From assembly GCA_022414725.1 (NCBI GenBank), contig CM039462.1, positions 18,593,187 to 18,657,186 of the forward strand: a stretch of 64,000 nt of DNA, given 5' to 3'. The DNA is from Microglena sp. YARC (lineage: Eukaryota; Chlorophyta; Chlorophyceae; Chlamydomonadales; Chlamydomonadaceae). Below the pieces are notes generated by a model. It saw only the letters and a list, made by a program, of their open reading frames with translations, ran no database searches and was not told the DNA's origin. Within the stretch, counting starts at the first letter, position 1. The number at the start of each line of letters is the position of its first letter. Shown here one piece after another: positions 26,372 to 34,200 of this stretch. Both the position numbers and the translations under genes were made by a program.

Positions 26372-28479
26372 ATGAACATGCTGTCCAAAATCTGTCTTTC
26401 TGCCCCCCCCCCCCCCCCTGTGTGTTCCAGCATTGAAATGTAGTCCCAGTTCCATAAGACACATATATAAGATATGTAGCTAGACGAAAGAGCACCTGCC
26501 ACCCATCCTCCCATTACAAATGTAAGGAGTTTTCAGAACCTTTTCTTCACCCCTGCGATATCCCTCTCACCCGTAATGCACCCTTTCAAGCCAAATCCAA
26601 AAGGGTGCCAAAGACCCCCAAAATTAGCACCGCCAAAAGTAGGACTGAAGTAAATGCAATACCTCTGAAGGAATAACACCCACTACCTCACAACTACGCT
26701 CCCACATGCACCCCCTGCTCACCCTACGCCCAAGTCAACCCCGTGTGTATGTTGTAACAGTCCAGGGATAGGCCAAATACATTAAATGGACTTGCCCAAC
26801 CTTGACAGGTGGGGCAAAAAAGCATAATTTTCCTTTTCAGCTACGAGCAGCAGCTTTTAGGCAGCTCCCTGGGCTCTCTCTTCATCCAAACCTTAAGCAA
26901 CCTATGCCCCTGGGAGCTGATATAGCCAGCTTTCCAGTGCTCCTGGAATATTTGGGTTTGGACCAGTGGCAGTCAGGGAGCTGCCTAGGAGCTGGTGCAG
27001 GTAGCCAAAAAGAAAAACAGAGTAAAAAATACATGCCTGTGCAGGCAACCCACCCCCACTTTGACCCCATGCTCACCCCAACCTCATGTTCACCAAACTT
27101 CACTCTAACTTCAGCCCCACCCGCACCCCACCTCCACCTCACCCCCATTTCACCCCATGCTCACCCCACCCCCAGCTTCACACTCACTTCACCCCTTGCT
27201 CACCCAACACTAACTTCACCCCCATGCTCACCCACCCACTTATCACCCCACATCATTCCCACTTCACCCCCATGACCACCCCACTCTAGCTCTCACTCCA
27301 CCCCCATGCGCATCCCAACCCCACGCCCACCCACTCTTACGCTCAAACCCATCCCCATGCACCACCCCCAACCCCACAATCACCCTCTCTTACGCTGAGC
27401 CCACCCCCATGCAAACCCCAACCCCACGCTCGCCCCACTCTTACACTCAACCCACCCCCATGCACACTCAAACCCCATGCTCACCCCACTTCACCCCCAC
27501 ACTCACCCCACTCTTGCGCCCTCTCCACCCCCATGCACACCCAACCCCATGCTCACCCCACTCTTACGCCCACTCCACCACATGCACACACCCAACACCA
27601 TGCTCACCCCACTTCACACCCGCGCTCACCCCACTCTTGCGCCCACTCACCCCATGCACACCCCAACCCCATGCTCACACCACTCTTACGCCCACAACAC
27701 CCCCATGCACACCCCAGCCCATGCTCACGCCACTCTTACGCTCAACCTACCCCCATGCACACCCCAACCTCATGCTCACCCCACTTCACCCCCACACTCA
27801 CCCCACTCTAGCGCCCACTCCACCCCCATGCACACCCCAACCCCATGCCCATCCCACTTAAACCCCACGCTCACCCCACTCTTGCGCCCACTCCACCCCC
27901 ATGCACACCCCAACCCCATGCTCACAACCACTCTTACGCCGACTTGACCCCGTCCACACCCACCCCATGCTCACCTCACTTCACACCACGCCCATCCCAC
28001 TCTAACGCTCACTCCACCCCCATGCACACCCCAACATAATGTTCATCCCACTCTTACGCTCACCCCACTCTTACGCCCACTCCACTCTCATGCGCACCCC
28101 AACCACATGATCACCCCACTTCACCCCAACTTCACACTCAATGCCACCCCCAACTTCATCCCCAACTTCACCCCACGACCACCCATGCTCACCCACCCCA
28201 TGCACCCCCATCCCCCAGTCCCCCACCATCATTGATCAGGTCCAGATCCGGGTTGTTGGGCACCCTAGCTTCAATTCTGTCGGACAGAAAGCTGCGGCCA
28301 TTAGAATACGTCGAGCGACAGACAGGCAACCGGGATTTGTTCGCATCTGTATGGTTGGATGCCTGATGGGGGGATGTCAGCGGGCGATGTGGGAATCGTT
28401 TCCTTGCGGTCAGTCCCACGGTGGGGGGCGTGCTTAATCGAAGGGAGAAAGCTGAATTATTAGCCGCGCGCTGCAACAT
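1616..28479 (-). CDS. NCS1: NCS1-family nucleobase:cation symporter (plastid PLUTO-like), 3' end beyond window
   Basis: Eight exons read on the minus strand with matching phases and GT-AG ends: 28479-28227, 24621-24502, 23443-23404, 20846-20795, 19836-19789, 18832-18773, 3567-3424, 1817-1616 (919 nt, 306 codons plus one base). Residues 1-60 are basic and Ser/Thr-rich like a plastid transit peptide. The mature part follows the family order: NPDLDLINDDFSP, then RSWDVADFASFW (94-105, start of TM1), MSWSQGIITVLLGN (126-139), PMVLNAHPGTKYGIPFPV (145-162), RASFG (165-169), ALVACGWFGIQTWIGG (181-196), and KGMESIRILEKYSAPILIG in the last exon. These are hallmark stretches of NCS1 carriers, which import uracil, adenine, guanine, allantoin or hydantoins with a cation; plant PLUTO sits in the plastid inner envelope. 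Substrate cannot be read here. About 200 C-terminal residues lie off the left edge. Intron 6 spans 3568-18772. Family identity is very secure; plastid targeting is inference. Confidence 0.94.
1818..2690 (-). repeat. Array of acceptor-edge copies of NCS1 exon 8 with GT/G tracts
   Basis: Upstream of exon 8, partial copies of its first 50-60 bp (reading AIVLKGMESI with variants) recur near 1890-1950, 2050-2080, 2285-2350, 2410-2480 and 2560-2620. They are separated by (GT)n and poly-G tracts. Several keep the CTGCAG acceptor on the minus strand (as ctgcacagaggatg on the plus strand at 2211, 2345 and 2479). Open frames here are repeat shadows. Confidence 0.85.
2691..3060. repeat. GTGTGGGG-type low-complexity tract
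   Basis: Degenerate short repeats of gtgtggggtgtgga to about 2970, then a switch to AACCC/CACCCCA-rich sequence to 3055. It lies inside NCS1 intron 7. No coding evidence. Confidence 0.85.
3061..3423 (-). repeat. Donor-edge copies of NCS1 exon 7 joined to CCCTAAA telomere-type repeats
   Basis: Copies of the last 30-45 bp of exon 7 plus its gtatgt-like donor occur near 3060-3092, 3170-3215, 3245-3292 and 3320-3368. The real edge is at 3424-3465. Short runs of CCCTAAA, the plant-type telomere repeat, fill the gaps between copies. Confidence 0.88.
3568..4260 (-). repeat. Acceptor-edge copies of NCS1 exon 7 with GGTGGTTGGT tracts
   Basis: Three partial copies of the first 80-90 bp of exon 7 lie upstream of it at about 3640-3730, 3800-3897 and 4140-4236. 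They are separated by (GGTGGTTGGT)n tracts that continue the intron polypyrimidine side. Translated, the copies still read close to TWIGGSSIFQLASTL with substitutions. None carries the exon's 3' half. Confidence 0.88.
4347..4451 (+). mobile_element. Dispersed repeat family A, partial copy at the left border of the minisatellite
   Basis: It contains the family core 'cagttcaggggtagccaaat ... aaacttgcccaacc'. Other copies in this window are at 18533-18612, 22105-22165, 23805-23880, 26750-26810, 29221-29430, 32070-32260, 33695-33850, 35095-35275, 42355-42475, 46930-47070 and 49300-49405, in both orientations. No open frame is conserved; it looks like a short non-autonomous element. Confidence 0.7.
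4452..18282. repeat. 13.8-kb minisatellite, 11-bp unit AACCCAACCAG, in NCS1 intron 6
   Basis: An array of the 11-bp unit with unit-length variants (AACCAACCAG, AAACCCAACCAG and others). Every 50-300 bp it is broken by a block close to AGTGTCTTTTTTCAG. The unit and most variants lack stop codons in all six frames, so very long open frames arise on both strands: an 11-residue period close to NPTRTQPEPNQ on plus, and GSGWVLVGFWL on minus. These are not proteins. The whole array lies inside the intron between NCS1 exons 6 and 7. The transcribed (minus) strand is rich in GGG/GG runs. Confidence 0.96.
18283..18603. other. Unique segment between the minisatellite and NCS1 exon 6
   Basis: About 240 bp of non-repetitive sequence follows the last TTTTTCAG block, then a family A fragment at 18533-18612. 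On the plus strand a short open stretch reads ITQAQSHFVAIKKIFEED, but I recognise no family and it has no partner exon. I treat it as intron of the minus-strand NCS1 gene. Confidence 0.5.
18604..18772. repeat. (CAAAT)n-type array starting at the exon 6 donor
   Basis: Variants of caaatcaaatctcaaat run up to the donor of NCS1 exon 6. On the minus strand the intron begins gtgatttgatg and continues as gatttga repeats, so the array looks like an expansion of the donor's own first bases. Confidence 0.85.
18842..19440. repeat. Degenerate tandem repeats in NCS1 intron 5
   Basis: First gtgatttagt repeats to 18960, then units of about 60-130 bp built on 'ggccggtaatgaggcgtgtg' and 'gtgatgaggtgtgtgaagag'. 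They lie on the acceptor side of exon 6. The long open frames here follow the repeat. No gene is seen. Confidence 0.85.
19846..20440. repeat. Tandem array (about 8 units) with plant-type telomere repeats in NCS1 intron 4
   Basis: Units of 70-80 bp contain 'gggaagacagggaagacag', 'ataatattgagactgtc' and one to four TTTAGGG repeats. On the minus strand the gggaagacag block is cTGTCTTCCC, the same pyrimidine tract that forms the acceptor of NCS1 exon 5 at 19837, so the array appears to be copies of the intron's 3' end. Confidence 0.9.
20505..20577 (+). repeat. (GGGTTCA)n variant telomere-like tract
   Basis: About nine head-to-tail ggttcag heptamers, one base from the TTTAGGG repeats used nearby. 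Confidence 0.9.
20847..21165 (-). repeat. About 43-bp array: seven copies of the start of NCS1 exon 4
   Basis: Each unit carries the first 24 bp of exon 4 (reading NVITLMPM on the minus strand) plus about 19 bp of intron. The real exon begins at 20846 after gatgcag. Inner copies have lost the acceptor (cctgtttaatg). The outermost copy, near 21130-21155, again reads cacagGAATG with an intact AG. Confidence 0.93.
21205..21370 (+). pseudogene. Dispersed antisense copy of exon 2 of the unrecognised membrane-protein gene
   Basis: From about 21222 the plus strand reads QYLLAPGGLLMWYSA, matching QYMLVPGGLLMCYAA of the exon at 56616-56529. The similarity continues through the donor (gtgagtgccaagctggcagg against gtgagtgccaggctggcggg) and about 60 bp of following intron, as far as a family C element in both places. 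It is an orphan exon inside NCS1 intron 3, opposite in sense to NCS1. Confidence 0.8.
21366..21570 (+). mobile_element. Dispersed repeat family C
   Basis: Begins 'taatgataacgacaggtggg' and includes 'gcgtggtattaagggagcc' and a tract about taccatagcggttgacagcg. Related copies: 21919-22060, 42135-42310, and reverse copies at about 41690-42015 and 56270-56470. No open frame is conserved. Confidence 0.7.
21780..21869. repeat. 90-bp perfect palindrome without spacer
   Basis: The left arm 21780-21824 is the exact reverse complement of 21825-21869; the centre is ctgatcag. All 45 base pairs match. It lies in NCS1 intron 3 and has no similarity to the neighbouring repeats that I can see. Confidence 0.97.
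21919..22060 (+). mobile_element. Dispersed repeat family C
   Basis: Starts 'taatgataacgcctggtggg', followed by 'gcgtggtgttaagggagccc' and a shared tract around agctaccatcgcggttgaca. Same family as 21366-21570. Confidence 0.7.
22105..22165 (+). mobile_element. Dispersed repeat family A fragment
   Basis: Carries the family core from gttacagtccagggggtagg to cttgcccatcctc. Confidence 0.6.
22823..23015 (+). repeat. 33-bp tandem repeat, about six copies
   Basis: Unit built on 'cctggattacaccctgtcgt' plus 'gtttacaccctgt'. Because 33 is a multiple of three, a spurious open frame results. Located in NCS1 intron 3. Confidence 0.93.
23185..23328 (-). mobile_element. hAT-like MITE, 144 bp, with 8-bp target duplication
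   Basis: Ends are cagggtactac and gtagtaccctg (11-bp terminal inverted repeats starting CA). It is flanked by the exact direct repeat ctacgaac at 23177-23184 and 23329-23336. An 8-bp duplication with CA...TG termini is the hAT signature. A related copy in opposite orientation is at 62330-62525. It is non-coding and sits 75 bp from NCS1 exon 3. Confidence 0.93.
23500..23575. repeat. GTGGTGGTGG / poly-G low complexity
   Basis: Simple-sequence tract near the acceptor side of NCS1 exon 3, in intron 2. Confidence 0.8.
24400..24485 (+). repeat. (GTAAAAA)n tract
   Basis: About eleven 7-bp units of aaaaagt just downstream of the exon 2 donor of NCS1 (minus strand). It is preceded by diverged repeats of 'cacacctatctcgag' from about 24070. 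Confidence 0.9.
24700..25800. repeat. 1.1-kb tandem array in NCS1 intron 1
   Basis: Units of about 50-60 bp contain 'gttccagcatgacatg', 'agtccaagctccatatgaca' and one to three gatatgaca steps. Both strands show long open frames that simply follow the unit. No gene is seen. Confidence 0.93.
26062..26425. repeat. Poly-G and poly-C tracts with a 60-bp tandem unit
   Basis: A poly-G region at 26078-26108, then four units of 'ctgtccaaaatctgtctttc' separated by C runs of 10-30 bases. Homopolymer lengths here are likely to be unreliable in any assembly. Confidence 0.9.
26830..27018. mobile_element. MITE-like family B
   Basis: About 190 bp with long imperfect terminal inverted repeats: the left end contains 'agctacgagcagcagctttt' and the right end its complement-like 'gagctgcctaggagctggtg'. 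Related copies: 32380-32566, 32843-33008, 35443-35627, 37645-37836, 37893-38095, 59280-59470, plus half copies near 22280, 36940, 47150, 47740 and 53905. Confidence 0.8.
27030..28225. repeat. CACCCCA/CATGC tandem array on the donor side of NCS1 exon 1
   Basis: Units of roughly 30-70 bp such as 'ccatgcacaccccaacccca' and 'tgctcaccccactcttacgc'. On the minus strand they repeatedly give ggggtgagcatgg, similar to the start of intron 1 (G then gtgggggactggg). Long proline/histidine frames here are artefacts. Confidence 0.88.
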
Positions 28480-29011
28480 CTGGAATCGCGTTTGCTGCTG
28501 GATATTCGTTTTTCGGACAGTTTTCGGACGCTCCAGGTTTGAATGTCATGCAGCTGTTCGAGGGCACGCGGTACGTTGGTCAGGTTCTGGCAGTTTCAGG
28601 GTTCACCTAAACCAGCATGCCAGCCTGGAAGGGCTGGGCATGGCCTGGTTTGGCACTTGTGTAGGTAAATCCCTCCTATTATTGTAACCACCTCAGCTTG
28701 TATTCTTGTTAGCCAAATCCACCTAGGTATTGTTTGCTGGGAGGGTTCAAACTGATGGCTTGCTGAAGTGATTTAGCTCCTAGCACGAGGAAGATTGCGG
28801 AAACCTGACATGAGTCTGGATGAGTGCATCTTTTTGGTCAAAATATGCGATCGAGGCCTTTCCTACCTGATACTTAAATACGGGCATTTCATTTTTCTCT
28901 TGAACAAAGAACATTCGACTGGGTGACTGCCCCTGCTGATAAATTCGGCCACCCATGTAGCGAGATGGCCTAGACACACAACCCCACCTCTGATAGACTG
29001 GGATGGTTATG

Positions 29012-29013
<2 letters not shown>

Positions 29014-29058
<45 letters not shown>
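29014..29058 (+). repeat. Poly-G run of about 45 bases
   Basis: Uninterrupted G homopolymer; the exact length is doubtful. Confidence 0.95.
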
Positions 29059-29061
<3 letters not shown>

Positions 29062-29220
29062 TGTTTCTCAATGACAGTGCAGGAGGGTTCAAATCCACCC
29101 AACCGATCAAAGTTTACACAAAAATGGGCCATCACTTCAGAATACAGTGTACAGTGCTCAGTACTGTGCTCATGGCTGAGTGCTCAGGGTTAAGGGTGTG
29201 GGTTTGGGGATGTCTAAATG

Positions 29221-29430
29221 TTACAGTCCAGGGTAAGCCAAAATAGGCTAAAGGGATTTGCTTAGCCGTATAGGAAGGGCTTTAAAATAAAAAGCACTGA
29301 TGAACTGAACCCCAAACAACCGTTTAACCAACGTGGGCCCTGACTTCATGCCACAGTGATATTTTAAGTCTGCAATATAATTAAATCATCATCTCAGCTG
29401 GGATGATAATTTAAAAGTGCGATTATTGTC
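29221..29430 (+). mobile_element. Dispersed repeat family A, near full length
   Basis: Runs from gttacagtccagggtaagcc through 'gcactgatgaactgaacccc' to a 3' part near gattattgtcgcattg. No coding frame. Confidence 0.75.
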
Positions 29431-31140
29431 GCATTGTTTTTATAAATTGTATAAAAAAAATCTATCCTTCAAAGGAATCAGAATTCATGACCAGCTTCAT
29501 GGGATGCTACATCAACACAGACTACAGCAGCCGTTAATTGGTTACCCGCATGGCTGTGTAGATAGGGAGGGTGGAGCACTACCATGGCTGTTAACGGGTG
29601 GGGTACTGGGGTTGGGTCCCTGGCTGTATTGGTACTTGGTGGTAGGGAGCTCCTATGGCTGTATAGGGGTAGTGTTGGGGGCTTGTATTGAAGTCTATTA
29701 TATAAAAGTTCCATGCCCGTCAGGGGTTTAGCCCCTTTTGGCCTAGGCAGTTGGGCTTTTGGTTTCATATCTTGCTGACCTGTCGTTGATGTGGCCAAGG
29801 GGGTCTTCCCGTCGGTACGACGGGCTCAAATGCTAGTACTTTTTATAAAATTTCAAAGACGTAGAGTTTCCAGATTTTGATTTTTCGGTTTCCCGTGTCG
29901 CCCTGGTTTCACGCACGTTTTGGCAGGGACGCGCGTGTTCACACGAACATTTTCGGGGGGGCTCTGCGTGTGCCACGTAAACTCTCCCGAAGGATTTGAA
30001 CAACCCTGGTGAGGACTCCAGGCGTGCAAGTTTACCCTGGTTGGTCGGGCCCCGTTTGGGGGACAGACCTAAGCGATACTCCCGCGAAATCGGGCTGTTT
30101 TTCACATCTTCAAATCTTCACATCTTCACATTTCCCAAGAAACGGTTAATCCGACTTCTTTCGTATGGAATCGACCCGTGTTAATTTCTCTGAGGGCACT
30201 TATTCGCGTACGGATCTGAGGGCTGCGGATTTCCAAAGTCGCAAAGCAAGTTGAATAGTCGCAACACCAGTACATGCAAAGCCTCGCACGTCCAATAGTC
30301 GCAAAGCAGTTTGGATAGTCTGAAAGCAAGTTCAATATCCGCAAAGCAACTCCAATGGTCGAAGAGCAACTTCGCTTCTCAGCTTCCTTGGGAGTTGCTG
30401 TATCTGCGGCAAAATGGTGTCCTTTGGGAACCAACCTGCTGTGGAAAGATTGCTCCGGAGAGCACTTTTTCGCGTACGGATCTCAGGGTCGCGGACTGTA
30501 GACGCGGTGCTTTCATTTCATTTGTCGTTTCCCTCCTGCCCTGTGGACTCAATCAAGGGACCTGGAGCATGTCCAACACAACAGCTGACTAACAAGCTCT
30601 CATTTTTAGACACACGGAAACCATGTTCCACATCCATCAGAAACAGCCCAAGAAAGAAGGCATCCGCCTCAACTGCATTCACACTCCTGGTGCAATAAAT
30701 GACATATACATGACGGCTCTCTCACAGTTCTACAAGTTCTACAAGTAAAAGCATACCATTGGATGCCAAGCCTAAACATAAAACATAACATGACAATCTA
30801 CGTTAAATATTTCAAACGATCAAGTTGTTGGCGATTGGAATTAGCAAATGTATCCCGCTACACGTCGTTTCACCTTGGCATACCCACGTGGACAACTTTC
30901 TAATATTTTCCAACATTCAACAACAAATGTAACTATCATAGACAACTGAACTACAAACCCAGACATCGTGAACCATACCCCCCTCCCATGGCCCCACCCG
31001 GGGCCCCACCCCCGGGGCCGACCTCCAGGGGACCCGCCAGGGCACCCCACTATTTACCCTGGCCTGACAACGTAATGTACTTCAGAGTGTCAACGAGTGT
31101 CAACCGTGTCAAGGGCCAAGGACAGCGTTCGACAGCGCGG

Positions 31141-31147
31141 TATAAAA
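31141..31147 (+). promoter_or_regulatory. TATA box of the alcohol dehydrogenase gene
   Basis: TATAAAA in ggtataaaatcc, 82 bp before the ATG at 31223. Transcription would begin near 31170, giving a short leader. This favours 31223 over the in-frame upstream ATG at 31097, which lies before the box. Confidence 0.75.
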
Positions 31148-31222
31148 TCCACCGCCCAAAACAGACCTAAATCCGTCGACACTTCTTCACTATCTGTCAA
31201 GGACCCGAACAAACTTAAGATC

Positions 31223-34200
31223 ATGCTTGTCAAGGCCAACGTCGAGGTCATCAAGGCCGCCAAGGGTGAGTCTCCAGGTCGCGCATCGCTCGTGGCAGGA
31301 CTGTGGTAAGACAATCGAACCTGATCATATCCGTGTGACGTGCTTTCATATGCAGGATGTGCTGCTCGTGTGGCTGCTCCTATTGGACGCCCTACCCGCT
31401 CCGTCCGCACCAGCGCTCTGAAGCCCTACACAGAGACGAAGGGAGTCTCCATCGAGGGGTGAGAGTAAAACCGACTGCGTTTCTGCTCCAATAATGCGAG
31501 CATGTTGCTTTTGATGAATACTGATCCAACACCTAGCACCCTCGGCTCGGATTCTCTGAAAATACAGTTTTTACTCCGACACATCCCGCAAGCTTCATGC
31601 TCCAATAGGTTCAATTTGCGCGCTGGCCAGCCTTGTGGCACCCTCGGATCAACACAATCGTGAACAATAGTTGGTTCAAGAACAATCGCTGCTGCATTCG
31701 TTGCCTTTCGGAACTCACTCAGTAGAGTGAATAAAACCGATCTCGAAAACATAGCTGGTCTGGTATACACAGTACTCGACATTTCCTTATATCCTCTCGA
31801 TTCCCTTATCATTTCCTTTTGCTTTGCTTTTTTGAGTGGCAAGAAATTGATTCTCGCGCAGGGACGAATGTCAGCCGGGAGCATGTGGCGAACCGTTTCT
31901 CCACTGTTCCCTGCCAGAACTGAAAAACCTAGGGACTTAAGATACCTAGAGAAAACAATGCAAATAAGTGGGTTCACCCGGATTCACCAGTGAGGAAAGG
32001 CCAGGGCTTGATCCAACTCCTGCTTTTCTTTTCAGCTACGAGCAGTATTTATAGCTGTATCCGTGTGTGTTGTTACAGTCAAGGGGTAGCCAAATAGGCT
32101 GAAGGGGCTTGCCCATGATATCAGGAGGGGCTTAAAAGAAAAATACCTGACTTACAGAACTCCACACGATCGTTTTGACGGAAGCCCCAACTTCGTGCTA
32201 CAGTGTTAATTTAATTGTACGATTCTCGTCGCATTTTATAATAATAATTGTATCCATTATCTCACACCTGATCATGTACCCATTTTTCGCTATCGCAGTT
32301 ATGTGGCCCCCTCCAAGTTCCCAGCCTGGGCATGTCTGGAGGTGAGGATTTCTTGTTTGGGGTAGTAGGGCCCATAGTTTTTCTTTTCAGCTACAAGTAG
32401 TAGCTACTGGGCATCTCCCTGAGCCAGCCACTGGGCTAAGCCCCAAGATCTCGACAGTTCTGAAGACTGTCAGCTTCCAGACACACTATGTTGCATTAGC
32501 TTTGGCTGACTAGCCAGTCAGGGAAGCTGCCTAGAAGATGCTGCTTTTAGCTGAAAAGAGATACACTGGTGCACAGCAAGATGGCTTCTGGTTGGTACTT
32601 GGGAAGTTAGCCAGATTAGTGAATAAGTTTAAATCCATTTCAACCAGGTTTAGGGTTCAGTGGTTCAGGTTTTGAGTTTAAGCTTTAGGAGGTTTATGTG
32701 ATTTTACCGGTCAGGGTCAAGGTGGGTTCAGGTTTTACTTAACTGAGGGCTAACTTTAATGGGGGCTAACTTCCCCACTACGTTTGGTTGGATGATTATT
32801 TTTTTGATACATGCTTGATACATGCACATACTGTGCTACCAAGCCCCGTTCTGGGAAGCTCCCCGAGCCAGGCAATAATGCAAGCCCCGAGATGTCAGCA
32901 GTGCAGGGCGGCTGATGATGTCAGCTTCCAGGTGTACTAGGTTGCGCCGGGTTCGGCTGGGTAGCCAGCAACAAATTGGAGGGATCTGCCCAGAAGCTGT
33001 GGCATCTGGCTTGCTGGTATACACAGCTAGATTTAGTCATGTGCTAGGTTAGAGAAACCTCGGAAGATATGATGTAGATGGGTGCATAACAGCCGTGCGT
33101 ACAAGGCTAGTTTGGCTTTACCTGGGATTCAGTCATTTGCTAGAGTGGAGAAAACTCGGAAGATGAGACGTACATGGGTGCATACCAGCCGTGGGTACAA
33201 GGCTGGTTCGGCTTTTGATGGGATTCAGTCATTTGCTAGGGTGTAGAAAACTCGGAAGATAATACGTACATGGGTGCATACCAGCCGTGGGTACAAAGCT
33301 GGTTAGGCTTTTGACAGGATTCAGTCATTTGCTAGGGTAGACAAAACTCAGAAGATAAGCTGTGTATGGGGGTGCATAACAGCTGTGCATACAAAGCTGG
33401 TTTGGCTTTAGCTGGGCTTTAGTCATTTCCTAGGGTAGAGAAAACTTGGAAGATAAGCCGAGATGGGTGCATACCAGCCATGGGTACACGGCTGGTTTGG
33501 CTTTTGCTGGGATTCGGTCTTTTGCTAGGGTACACAAACTCGGAAAATAAGCCGTGGATGGGTGCATAACAGCCGTGTGTACAAGGCTGGTTTGGATTTT
33601 GCTGTGATTCAGTTATTTGTAGGGTACTATTAGCCCCACATCCCAATATGTCAAGAATGTGACAATGCTAATGTTGAAATCTTAAGGGAACCTATGTATG
33701 TTGTTACAATCCAGGACTTGCCCAACCCCGACAGGAAGGCCTTACAACGAATAAGCACTGATGACCTGATCCCCAAACAAGCGTTATACCCAGGGGGGCC
33801 CTGAGTTTGTGCTACCGTGAAAATTAAATTGTACGACTTACTAGGTCCATTTAGAGCCTAACCAGCTAGATCTCTGCAAACTAGACTCAGCTCCCTACAC
33901 ACACCACCTTTGTGTATGCAGAAAGGAGCTAAGCTGGCCAAGTGGGAATATGAGCCAGAGCCTCTTGGTGCTGATGACATCGACATCGAGGTGGGGTTAG
34001 CAGACTGTGCATGTTTTTTGAAAAAGGTGTAGTGCATTCCAGGGCAAAGCATGCTGTTGTAAACAATATTATTGTATTATTTATGTATTATTTATTGTAT
34101 TCAATGATATATTGCTTATTTATTATTTATTCTTTTATTGTTTATTGAATTCAATGCATAGCAACATCATGTTGAGGTGGGCAATTGTAAGCAGCTGTAT

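Larger units (their letters stand above)
28480..31140. other. Divergent intergenic region between NCS1 and the alcohol dehydrogenase gene
   Basis: It should hold the NCS1 promoter (near 28480-28700, GC-rich, no clear TATA) and the dehydrogenase promoter at the right end. It also contains a poly-G run (29014-29058), a family A repeat (29221-29430), and a pair of 'ttcgcgtacggatct' direct repeats near 30203 and 30469. Open frames of 60-105 codons occur on both strands, but none has recognisable similarity or splice partners. Confidence 0.6.

Noticed and set aside
29833..30434. Minus-strand open frames of 90-102 codons between the divergent genes
   Set aside because: Non-repetitive but with no known motif, no splice partners, and located where promoters are expected.
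31097..31222. Upstream in-frame ATG that would add 42 residues to the dehydrogenase
   Set aside because: It lies before the TATA box at 31141; the ATG at 31223 gives a sensible leader and a transit-like N-terminus.
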